Shown piece by piece: positions 1 to 5,729 of a stretch of DNA of 5,852 bases; position 1 is the stretch's first letter, and every line of letters begins with the position of its first letter. The position numbers were made by a program, and so were the translations under genes. The stretch is from contig CAQRXS010000075.1 in assembly GCA_948874605.1 (NCBI GenBank), forward strand, positions 1 through 5,852, read 5' to 3'. The DNA is from an uncultured Bacilli bacterium (GTDB taxonomy: Bacteria > Bacillota_I > Bacilli_A > RF39 > UBA660). The notes under the pieces were generated by a model. The model was not told the DNA's origin, ran no database searches, and saw nothing but the letters and a program-made list of their open reading frames with translations.

Positions 1-997
1 TTCGGTTGCAGACAATGTAGTGCCTTTTGCAATTGGTACAGATACAGGGGATTCTATTCGAAAGCCTGCTGCTTACTGTGGTATAGTTGGATATAAACCA
101 ACTTATGGAATGATTAGTCGTTATGGAATGTTACCTTTCGCTTCTAGTTTAGACCATGTTGGAGTATTATCAAAATATGTAATGGATGCGGCTATAGTAG
201 TACAAGAGTTAAAAGGCATCGATTCTCATGATATGACTTCTTGGGATTCGAAAAACATTAATTTAATTGAAGATATAGAAGCTAATGTTTCTGGAAAAAA
301 GTTGTGTTATATTAAAGAAATCGTAGATATTAATAATTATGAAAATCCAAGTGAAGAACTAAAGAATATTTTAAATCTTTTTCTAGAAACTATTGAAAAA
401 ATTAAATCTTTAGGAGTTGAGATTCAAGAGATATCTGTTTCTAAAGAATTATTAGAAACGCTTCCTTCTGTTTATACTTGCATTTCTAGTGCAGAGGCAA
501 CAAGTAATATGTCAAACTTAACAGGAATTATATATGGTCCAAGTGGCGAAGGAAAAACTATTATGGAACAAATGATATCTCATAGGACAAAAGGTTTTTC
601 TCCTTTAATTAAAAGAAGATTTGTTATTGGTTCTTATGTACTTCAAAAAGAAAATCAAGAAAAGTACTTTGTGAATGCTCAACGTATCCGAAATAAGATT
701 GTGACAACTATGAAGAATTATTTTAAGGAATTTGATGCTTGTATCCTTCCTTGTGCATCTTCTGTTGCGCCTCAAATTGATACCGCGAATGATTTTATCA
801 AAAAAGATTTAGCTGTTTTAGAAAATCATATGGTAATAGGGAATTTTGGTGGATTTCCAAGTATAACTATACCTAATGGCATAATAAATGGAATGCCTGT
901 AGGTGTTAATTTGACTAGCAATATTAAAGAAGATGCTAAGCTGTTGAATCTTGCTTATCGTATTGAAGATGTTATAAATTTTGAAGGTGGTGAATAA
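1..997 (+). CDS. gatA: Glutamyl/aspartyl-tRNA amidotransferase subunit A (5'-truncated by window edge)
   Basis: GatA is the amidase subunit of GatCAB. It hydrolyses glutamine and supplies ammonia to GatB for converting Glu-tRNA(Gln) or Asp-tRNA(Asn) in the cytoplasm. The reading frame is open from base 2, giving 331 visible codons of a protein normally near 480, so about 150 N-terminal residues, including the catalytic Lys and the Gly/Ser-rich loop with the cis-Ser, lie outside. Visible amidase-signature landmarks are FAIGTDTGDSIRKPA (Ser codon at 53-55 is the expected acyl-forming nucleophile), GYKPTYGMISRYG, FASSLDHVG, ISSAEATSN, KRRFVIGSYVL and the C-terminal GGFPSITIPNG...GMPVGVNL. The residue before the nucleophile is Asp (50-52), where most GatA proteins have Gly. 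The gene is intact to its TAA stop and gatB begins one base later, so the two are co-translated. Identification is secure. Confidence 0.97.
   Translation, partial: SVADNVVPFAIGTDTGDSIRKPAAYCGIVGYKPTYGMISRYGMLPFASSLDHVGVLSKYVMDAAIVVQELKGIDSHDMTSWDSKNINLIEDIEANVSGKKLCYIKEIVDINNYENPSEELKNILNLFLETIEKIKSLGVEIQEISVSKELLETLPSVYTCISSAEATSNMSNLTGIIYGPSGEGKTIMEQMISHRTKGFSPLIKRRFVIGSYVLQKENQEKYFVNAQRIRNKIVTTMKNYFKEFDACILPCASSVAPQIDTANDFIKKDLAVLENHMVIGNFGGFPSITIPNGIINGMPVGVNLTSNIKEDAKLLNLAYRIEDVINFEGGE
984..989 (+). promoter_or_regulatory. Shine-Dalgarno site of gatB, inside the end of gatA
   Basis: AAGGTG lies nine bases before the ATG at 999 and within the last codons of gatA. It supports ATG 999 over the in-frame TTG at 981 and GTG at 987 or 990, which would place the start on top of or upstream of this site. 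The family's N-terminus (short lead, then IGIEMH) also fits ATG 999. Confidence 0.7.
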
Positions 998-998
998 T

Positions 999-2417
999 AT
1001 GAATTTAATTCCGACAATAGGGATAGAAATGCATTGTGAGATGAAGAGTAATACGAAAGCTTTTAGTCCAGCAGCAAATACTTATTCTAAACATTCTAAT
1101 AATCATGTATCTGCTATTGATATAGCGCTTCCTGGTATCTTGCCAACAGTAAATAAGGAATGTGTAAGAAAATCAATCCTTATGGCTTCTATTTTAAATT
1201 GTGAGATTCCTAAATATCTTTATTTTGATCGTAAAAATTATTATTATCCTGATTTGCCTAAGGGATATCAAATTACGCAAAGCCATGCACCAATAGGGAT
1301 AAATGGTGTCATTGATGTCCCATATCAAGATAGCGTTATGCAAGTTAAAATTCATGATATTCATTTAGAAGAAGATACGGCGATTTTAAATCATTTAATG
1401 GATGAGACTTTAGTTAACTATAATCGAGCTGGCGTACCATTACTAGAACTTGTTACAGAACCTGTTTTTCATGCAAAAGAAGAAGTGTTAGCTTTTTTAG
1501 AATATATAAGAAAGATTTATCAGTACATGGATATATCAGATGCGGATGTGAAAAAAGGTCAAATTCGATGTGATGTAAATATTTCTTTAGCAGAAGAAGG
1601 AAATCTTGGGACTCGTGTTGAAATTAAAGGCGTAAATTCCTTTAATAACATTATGCTTGTGATAGATGCTGAAATTGAACGTCAAACAAAATTAATTGAA
1701 GCTGGTCTTAAAGCGCAAATTGAGCAAGAAACAAGAAGATATGATGAAGCGTCTAATACAACGATTCGTATGCGTAGTAAAGTAGATGCTATTGATTATA
1801 AATATTTTGTAGAGCCAAATATTCCTAAAATAAAAATTGAAGAAGATTGGATTCAAGAAATTAAAGCAACAGTAGTGGAAATGCCTTTATCACGGATGAA
1901 ACGTTATGAAGAATTTGGGCTTAGTAGAGAAGAAATTAATATTTTAACGAAAGAAAGAAATATTTCTGACTATTTTGATGAGTGTGTTCGCCTAGGAAGT
2001 GAACCGAAGCAAATATCTAATTGGATTACAAGCTTTATATTGTCTTTTTTGAAAAAAGAAGAAACCGCAATCGATGTAATCTCTTTAACACCATGTGATT
2101 TGCATGAATTACTAGCTGAAATTTCTCAAGGAAATATATCGAATAAGCAAGCTAAAGAAATAGCTGAGACCGTTTTAAAAGAAAAAAAATCAGTAAAAGA
2201 GTGTTTAAACTCTACTGATTCACAGTTATCAGATAATGCAACATTGGAAAATTTAGTTTCTAAGATTGTTTCTGAAAATCCTAGTCAAGTGGAAGCTTAT
2301 AAAAATGGAAGAACGAATTTATTTAATTTCTTTGTTGGCGCTGTTATGAAAGAAACAAAAGGTAAGGCAAACCCGGTTTTAACAAAAGAAATTGTTTCTA
2401 GATTTTTAGATAATTAG
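999..2417 (+). CDS. gatB: Aspartyl/glutamyl-tRNA amidotransferase subunit B
   Basis: GatB binds the mischarged tRNA, activates its side-chain carboxylate with ATP, and transfers the ammonia delivered by GatA to give Gln-tRNA(Gln) or Asn-tRNA(Asn). The 472-residue protein has the usual family length (about 475). Landmarks in order are IGIEMHCEMKSNTK (Glu10 and His12), LPGILPTVN, FDRKNYYYPDLPKGYQITQ, HLEEDTA (Glu124-Glu125), YNRAGVPLLELVTEP, GQIRCDVNISL, GTRVEIKGVNSFN, QETRRYDEA and DYKYFVEPNIP. Glu10, His12 and Glu125 match positions in the catalytic/metal site of the studied staphylococcal enzyme. The helical and YqeY-like C-terminal domains follow from about residue 290, ending in a family-typical GKANP segment. 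The start is separated from the gatA stop by a single base. GatC is not visible downstream, so it is presumably upstream of gatA. Specificity for Gln or Asn cannot be told from this window. Confidence 0.98.
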   Translation: MNLIPTIGIEMHCEMKSNTKAFSPAANTYSKHSNNHVSAIDIALPGILPTVNKECVRKSILMASILNCEIPKYLYFDRKNYYYPDLPKGYQITQSHAPIGINGVIDVPYQDSVMQVKIHDIHLEEDTAILNHLMDETLVNYNRAGVPLLELVTEPVFHAKEEVLAFLEYIRKIYQYMDISDADVKKGQIRCDVNISLAEEGNLGTRVEIKGVNSFNNIMLVIDAEIERQTKLIEAGLKAQIEQETRRYDEASNTTIRMRSKVDAIDYKYFVEPNIPKIKIEEDWIQEIKATVVEMPLSRMKRYEEFGLSREEINILTKERNISDYFDECVRLGSEPKQISNWITSFILSFLKKEETAIDVISLTPCDLHELLAEISQGNISNKQAKEIAETVLKEKKSVKECLNSTDSQLSDNATLENLVSKIVSENPSQVEAYKNGRTNLFNFFVGAVMKETKGKANPVLTKEIVSRFLDN

Positions 2418-2457
2418 AATTTAGAAAAGGAAATGCTTTTGTAACTTATTTTTCTCT

Positions 2458-2485
2458 TTGTGAATTAAGAAGAACATGCTATAAT
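2458..2485 (+). promoter_or_regulatory. Sigma-A-type extended -10 promoter for the C39 lipoprotein gene
   Basis: TTGTGA (2458-2463, 4 of 6 against TTGACA) is followed by a 16-base spacer and a perfect TATAAT at 2480-2485. TG at 2477-2478, one base before the -10, makes it an extended -10 element. Transcription would start near 2492, leaving a leader of about 16 bases with a weak Shine-Dalgarno AAAGAG (2495-2500) seven bases before ATG 2508. This gives the downstream gene a transcription start independent of the gat operon. Confidence 0.7.
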
Positions 2486-2507
2486 CTTTTTATGAAAGAG
2501 TGAATTC

Positions 2508-3857
2508 ATGAAGCAGTTAAATAAAAAACTTTTATTTCTAGTTCCATTAGCTATTCTTTTCATATGTATTCTATCTGGATGTATTTTTAAATATAAAGAA
2601 CAAAAAGAAAAAGAATTAATGGAAAAGATTAACTTTTATATTGAGGTAGAGTATGGAGAAAAAATTGACTTTCGTTCCTTTTTGAAAAAAGACGTAACTT
2701 TTGAAAGCTTTTTTGTAAAAAGCGATTTAAAAGCAATTAAGGAAGTTGGGGAATACAAAATCCCAATCGAATTAGATGGGTATGATTTTGAAATAACGTT
2801 AGTGATGAAAAAAACAAATATTTTGGAATTTGAAGTACAAGATGTTACTATTTTTGAAGATGAAGAAATTAATGTCCAAGATTTTATTGCTTCTATCAAT
2901 TCTGCATCTTATAAAATATCACCATTAAATATCTCAAAGAAGGTTGGTACTCAAACAGTTACTATTGAAGTTATAGATGAATATGGTGATGTTTATCAAA
3001 AAAATGCATCCTTAACAGTTTTAAAAGATTCTGATGCCCCTCGTTTTTCGGGACTTAACGCGATTGAAACTGAGATTGGAAAAAAAGTAAATCTTTATTT
3101 AAATGTCTCTGCGTATGATGATAGAGATGGAAATGTTAATTTTACTGTTGATGATAGCAAAGTTAATTACAGTAAAACTGGATGGTATACTATTTTTTAT
3201 TCCGCTGCTGATAAAGCAGGAAATACTGTCAGAAAAGAAAGAAGTATACATATTAAAGAAAAAGATATCACCTATCAAATTGATAATTTTCCTACTTATA
3301 ATCAATTTCCTAATTACCCAAATGGCTGTGAGTCTATTGCGTTATATACATTATTAAAATATTATAAAGTGAATGTTACACCTGAGCAAATTGTAAATAC
3401 TTTACGAATGGGGGAGGGCCCTCATTATGAAAATGGAGTACTTTATGGAGGAAATCCAGAGGTGGAATTCGTAGGTGACCCAAGAGATGCTCGTGGATAT
3501 GGAGTTTATGAGGGACCAATTATCGATGTAGCGTCTAAATTTAAAGCAGGAATCATAAATTATTCTGGAAGTTCTTTTGATTCTGTTTTAGAATTGGTGA
3601 AGAATGGTATTCCTGTTCAAGTATGGGCTTCGATCGATTTAAAAGATACTAAAGTTTGTGTATCTTGGAAAGAAAAAAATACAGGAATTAAAATTAGCTG
3701 GATATGTGATTTGCATAGCATGGTAATTACTGGATTTAATTCATCTACTGTTTATGTATCAGATCCATATCATGGCAGTATTAAGGGATACGACCGCGCT
3801 CAGTTTGAGCGAATGTATAACTTATTCGGCAAAAGGGCGATATATTATAAGGAATAG
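2508..3857 (+). CDS. Secreted lipoprotein with Ig-like modules and a C39-family (papain-fold) peptidase domain
   Basis: This 449-residue protein is probably membrane-attached and faces outward. It has a lysine-containing N-terminus, a hydrophobic stretch at about 7-24 and a lipobox Leu22-Ser23-Gly24-Cys25, so Cys25 would be lipidated. Residues about 40-250 look like beta-sandwich modules: the best is 174-250 (SDAPRFSG start, YDDRDGNV middle, GWYTIFYSAADKAGNTV end), which resembles the DUF5011/bacterial Ig-like type. Residues 250-449 match the Peptidase_C39_2 pattern: YNQ with Gln266 as likely oxyanion residue, NGCES with Cys274, DLHSMVITGF with His403 and VSDPYHG with Asp419. All catalytic positions are present, so a thiol peptidase or related hydrolase is plausible; the substrate is unknown. 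No ABC transporter or bacteriocin gene lies nearby, so it is not the leader-peptidase type of C39 domain. It has its own promoter. Fold assignment is strong; exact role is not. Confidence 0.88.
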   Translation: MKQLNKKLLFLVPLAILFICILSGCIFKYKEQKEKELMEKINFYIEVEYGEKIDFRSFLKKDVTFESFFVKSDLKAIKEVGEYKIPIELDGYDFEITLVMKKTNILEFEVQDVTIFEDEEINVQDFIASINSASYKISPLNISKKVGTQTVTIEVIDEYGDVYQKNASLTVLKDSDAPRFSGLNAIETEIGKKVNLYLNVSAYDDRDGNVNFTVDDSKVNYSKTGWYTIFYSAADKAGNTVRKERSIHIKEKDITYQIDNFPTYNQFPNYPNGCESIALYTLLKYYKVNVTPEQIVNTLRMGEGPHYENGVLYGGNPEVEFVGDPRDARGYGVYEGPIIDVASKFKAGIINYSGSSFDSVLELVKNGIPVQVWASIDLKDTKVCVSWKEKNTGIKISWICDLHSMVITGFNSSTVYVSDPYHGSIKGYDRAQFERMYNLFGKRAIYYKE

Positions 3858-3880
3858 GATAAATTAGTTAATTGATGCCT

Positions 3881-3886
3881 TATAAT
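3881..3886 (+). promoter_or_regulatory. Possible -10 element upstream of the anchored-protein gene
   Basis: A perfect TATAAT lies 88 bases before ATG 3974, but no convincing -35 hexamer sits 16-18 bases upstream and no TG directly precedes it. In sequence this A+T-rich a chance match is quite possible. If real, it would give a leader of about 80 bases containing the tandem repeat and inverted repeat listed separately. The alternative is read-through from the lipoprotein gene, since no clear terminator follows 3857. Confidence 0.25.
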
Positions 3887-3894
3887 ATTGCTTG

Positions 3895-3918
3895 ATAAAT
3901 AGAAAAATAAATAGAAAG
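3895..3918 (+). repeat. Two tandem copies of a 12-base repeat in the leader
   Basis: ATAAATAGAAAA (3895-3906) is followed directly by ATAAATAGAAAG (3907-3918), identical in 11 of 12 positions. A shorter partial match, ATAAATAA, appears at 3937-3944. The unit lies between two genes and could be an operator-like site or replication slippage in A-rich DNA. The sequence does not decide between these. Confidence 0.5.
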
Positions 3919-3929
3919 GATTTAATCAA

Positions 3930-3954
3930 CTATAGAATAAATAATTTTTTATAG
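3930..3954 (+). repeat. Inverted repeat in the leader before the anchored-protein gene
   Basis: CTATAGAA (3930-3937) can pair with TTTTATAG (3947-3954), giving eight pairs including one G-U, around a nine-base loop. It ends 19 bases before ATG 3974. The stem is almost all A-U and so weak in RNA. It could equally be a palindromic protein-binding site or chance. Confidence 0.3.
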
Positions 3955-3973
3955 ACGATTATACAAAAAAAAT

Positions 3974-4714
3974 ATGAAAAAAATACCAATTATTATTATT
4001 GCTGTAGCTATAGCAGTTGTAGCTACTTTAGGCATTGTGTTCTCTTTTCAACGTAATAAATTTATTGAAAAGAATCCAACTGAATTAAGTGAAGAAGAAA
4101 TCTTAGCTTTATATTCTAAGGTAAATCCTAGTACGGATGCTACGGTTCTTTCTCAACTTTATAAAGATAAAACTATGGGAAATGGCTATATTTTAGCAAC
4201 TGCTTTAAAAGCTGCAACACCAAGAGATATGGAAACAGATCTACCTCTTGATGCTGTTTTGCCAACGATTAAGCAAGAAAAAGTGGAAGAAAAAATAAAA
4301 GAGATTTTTGGACCATTAAATTATCAACATGCAACTACTTATATATTAAGCGATGGCATTTGTGGATTTAAATATAAGGAAGATTTAAATGTTTATGAAT
4401 TAATACCTGGCTGTGGAGGCAATTCTAATGAGTCTTTTGCACGCAGAATAAAAGAAACAAAACAAATTGACAACAAAATATTAATTTATGAGCAATCTGT
4501 TTATTTATATAATGATTGGGATACTGAGATGAGCCGTAAATATATTTATAACAACTGTAATCAACAAAAATTATTAGATTATGTCGAGACAGATTCTCAA
4601 AATACAGCTCCTTTTAAATTAGAAAGTTACATTGATGAAGGTAGTATTTACGAATATACTTTCGAAAAATATGAAGATAGATATATTTTTAAAGGTATAA
4701 GTCTTCTTGAATAA
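3974..4714 (+). CDS. Unrecognised protein with a single N-terminal membrane anchor
   Basis: I do not recognise a family for this 246-residue protein. It starts MKK, followed by one long hydrophobic segment (about 4-26) without a lipobox Cys or a convincing signal-peptidase site, so it is probably a membrane-anchored protein with about 220 residues outside. The remainder is charged and soluble-looking, mixed helix and strand. An acidic stretch (PTELSEEEILALY) follows the anchor, KQEKVEEKIKEIFG is a likely helix near 100-115, and three cysteines (130, 147, 195) could form a disulfide; CGG lies at 147-149. ATG 3974 is the only sensible start, but no Shine-Dalgarno precedes it: the upstream bases are a run of A. 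It ends 11 bases before the MazG-like gene, so the two may be co-transcribed. Function unknown; the N-terminus could also be a cleaved signal peptide. Confidence 0.82.
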   Translation: MKKIPIIIIAVAIAVVATLGIVFSFQRNKFIEKNPTELSEEEILALYSKVNPSTDATVLSQLYKDKTMGNGYILATALKAATPRDMETDLPLDAVLPTIKQEKVEEKIKEIFGPLNYQHATTYILSDGICGFKYKEDLNVYELIPGCGGNSNESFARRIKETKQIDNKILIYEQSVYLYNDWDTEMSRKYIYNNCNQQKLLDYVETDSQNTAPFKLESYIDEGSIYEYTFEKYEDRYIFKGISLLE

Positions 4715-4725
4715 TAAGTAGAAAA

Positions 4726-5085
4726 ATGACAAAAGAAGAGTTGAAGATAACATTTCGTCAGTTAAATACGAATAGTTGTTTGCCTGAAATCCAAAAATAT
4801 ATTACGAAAATGATGGAAACGAATGGATTTCAAAATAGTGCTTTGGAATTGTTTTGTTATTTAACGGAAGAAGTCGGTGAACTAGCTAAAGAGATTAGAA
4901 AAAAAGAGAAAAATATGGAAATGGATATAAAAAAAGAATACATTTCTTGTTTGGAATTAGAGATAGCTGATATATTTATCTATTTACTAGCATTATGTGA
5001 TTATTATGATATTGATCTTTTTGATGCTTTTTATGAGAAAGAGAAAATTAATTTGGATAGAGTATGGGGAGCGAATCATGAATAA
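4726..5085 (+). CDS. MazG-like nucleotide pyrophosphohydrolase
   Basis: This 119-residue protein is probably a cytoplasmic all-alpha NTP pyrophosphatase that cuts (d)NTPs to monophosphate and pyrophosphate, removing unwanted or excess nucleotides. It carries the family's two metal-binding motifs: Glu48-Glu49-x-x-Glu52 within LTEEVGELAKEI, and Glu79-x-x-Asp82 within ELEIADIFIYLLAL. A C-terminal KxxxNxxRxW pattern (Lys105-Trp114) also fits small MazG-like proteins. The length suits a single-domain MazG-like protein, not the two-domain MazG of enterobacteria. The Shine-Dalgarno is poor (AAGTAGAA), but the start lies 11 bases after the previous stop. Its end overlaps the next gene by eight bases, which suggests translational coupling with the glycosylase. 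Which nucleotide it prefers cannot be read from sequence; dUTP or a damaged dNTP would suit its neighbour but is inference. Confidence 0.87.
   Translation: MTKEELKITFRQLNTNSCLPEIQKYITKMMETNGFQNSALELFCYLTEEVGELAKEIRKKEKNMEMDIKKEYISCLELEIADIFIYLLALCDYYDIDLFDAFYEKEKINLDRVWGANHE
5066..5071 (+). promoter_or_regulatory. Shine-Dalgarno site of the glycosylase gene
   Basis: GGGGAG lies inside the MazG-like gene, six bases before ATG 5078, and is the strongest ribosome binding site in the window. It fixes the start at 5078 rather than the earlier in-frame ATG at 4997, whose extra 27 residues would be the out-of-frame shadow of the MazG-like C-terminus. Confidence 0.8.
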
Positions 5086-5686
5086 ATATTTTTATGAAAG
5101 TGTATTGGAATTCAATAACTGGTTAGCTAATACCTCTATAACATTAGTTGATAATTATAGAATTAATAATCCTTTTTGTGGGGAAAATAAAGCACAAATA
5201 AAAGAGATTACAGCAACATTTTATAAAAAATATTATCATGATAAAAATAAACGTATTTTGATTCTTGGAAGTTCGCCAGCCCGAAAAGGTACGTCGGTTA
5301 CTGGTATTCCTTTTGAGGATGCCAGTCATCTTTATAAATCTACAGGAATTATGATTCAAGACTTTTATATAAATAAATCATCTTCAGACTTTTTATATGA
5401 TGTTATGGAACAATATGGTGGATGTAAAAAGTTTTATAGTGATTTTTTCATGAGCTTTGTTTGTCCTCTTGGAATAGTAAATATTAATTCGAAAGGAAAT
5501 GAAGTGAACGCAAATTATTATGAGAATAAAAAATTAGAAAAGATTTTATATAATTTTATTGTTGAAGCTATAAAAAAACAAATTGCATTTGGAATTGACC
5601 AGTCAGTATGTTATTGCATTGGAAGTGGCGAAAACTATAAATTTTACTATAAAAATTTAATTATTTTTTTAACTATCTTTTTATAA
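5078..5686 (+). CDS. SMUG2/DUF4918-like uracil-DNA glycosylase, apparently truncated at the C-terminus
   Basis: The protein (202 residues from ATG 5078) matches the SMUG2-like branch of the uracil-DNA glycosylase superfamily, which excises uracil or related bases from DNA. Visible landmarks are NNPF near 30-33, the motif-1 region LILGSSPARKGTSVTGIPFED (Gly64 to Asp81), YGGCKKFYSDFF, FVCPLGIVN (Cys129-Gly132), NANYYENKKL, FIVEAIKKQIAFGID and CYCIGSGENYKF ending at Phe189. From family knowledge, the chain should continue about 30 residues through a conserved His-Pro-Arg segment (motif 2). Here it instead ends in 13 mostly hydrophobic residues and TAA, and no frame downstream to the window edge restores that segment. 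It is therefore either a recently truncated, possibly inactive gene, or a divergent form. The eight-base overlap with the MazG-like gene (ATGAATAA) indicates coupled translation. Confidence 0.8.
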   Translation: MNKYFYESVLEFNNWLANTSITLVDNYRINNPFCGENKAQIKEITATFYKKYYHDKNKRILILGSSPARKGTSVTGIPFEDASHLYKSTGIMIQDFYINKSSSDFLYDVMEQYGGCKKFYSDFFMSFVCPLGIVNINSKGNEVNANYYENKKLEKILYNFIVEAIKKQIAFGIDQSVCYCIGSGENYKFYYKNLIIFLTIFL

Positions 5687-5688
5687 GT

Positions 5689-5729
5689 TCTTAAATGTCG
5701 TTATAACCTGTATTTATAAGCATTTAAGA
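5689..5729 (+). terminator. Imperfect hairpin between convergent genes, possible terminator
   Basis: TCTTAAATG (5689-5697) pairs perfectly with CATTTAAGA (5721-5729). A T-G pair, a two-base bulge (CG) and an inner TTATAA/TTATAA stem (5701-5706 with 5714-5719) follow, around the loop CCTGTAT, for about 16 pairs in total. On the plus strand it is followed by CATTTTTAATTTT, a broken U tract. It starts three bases after the glycosylase stop and covers the last two codons and stop of the minus-strand frame, the usual place for a terminator serving convergent genes. The stem is A+T-rich and the minus-strand side lacks a clear U run, so termination from that side is doubtful. Confidence 0.55.

Noticed and set aside
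981..998. Upstream TTG start for gatB
   Set aside because: It would add six residues not expected in GatB and would place the good AAGGTG ribosome site inside the gene.
2395..2427. Possible hairpin at the end of gatB, TTTCTAGATTTT pairing with AGAATTTAGAAA
   Set aside because: The twelve-pair stem includes two G-U pairs, overlaps the stop codon and is followed by purines (AAGG) and not a U tract. A second small stem (AAAAG 2425-2429 with CTTTT 2436-2440) has only five pairs. Neither is good enough to call a terminator.
2636..3357. Open frames on the minus strand and in other plus frames within the C39 lipoprotein gene
   Set aside because: They lie wholly inside a gene with clear domain structure, have low-complexity products rich in Ile, Ser and Lys, and show no ribosome sites or recognisable motifs.
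4997..5077. N-terminal extension of the glycosylase from the earlier ATG at 4997
   Set aside because: The extra 27 residues come from the MazG-like coding region read in another frame and resemble no glycosylase N-terminus. The strong GGGGAG site directly before ATG 5078 marks the real start.
5144..5359. Minus-strand 71-codon frame inside the glycosylase gene
   Set aside because: It is antisense to the best conserved part of the glycosylase, and its product shows no family features.
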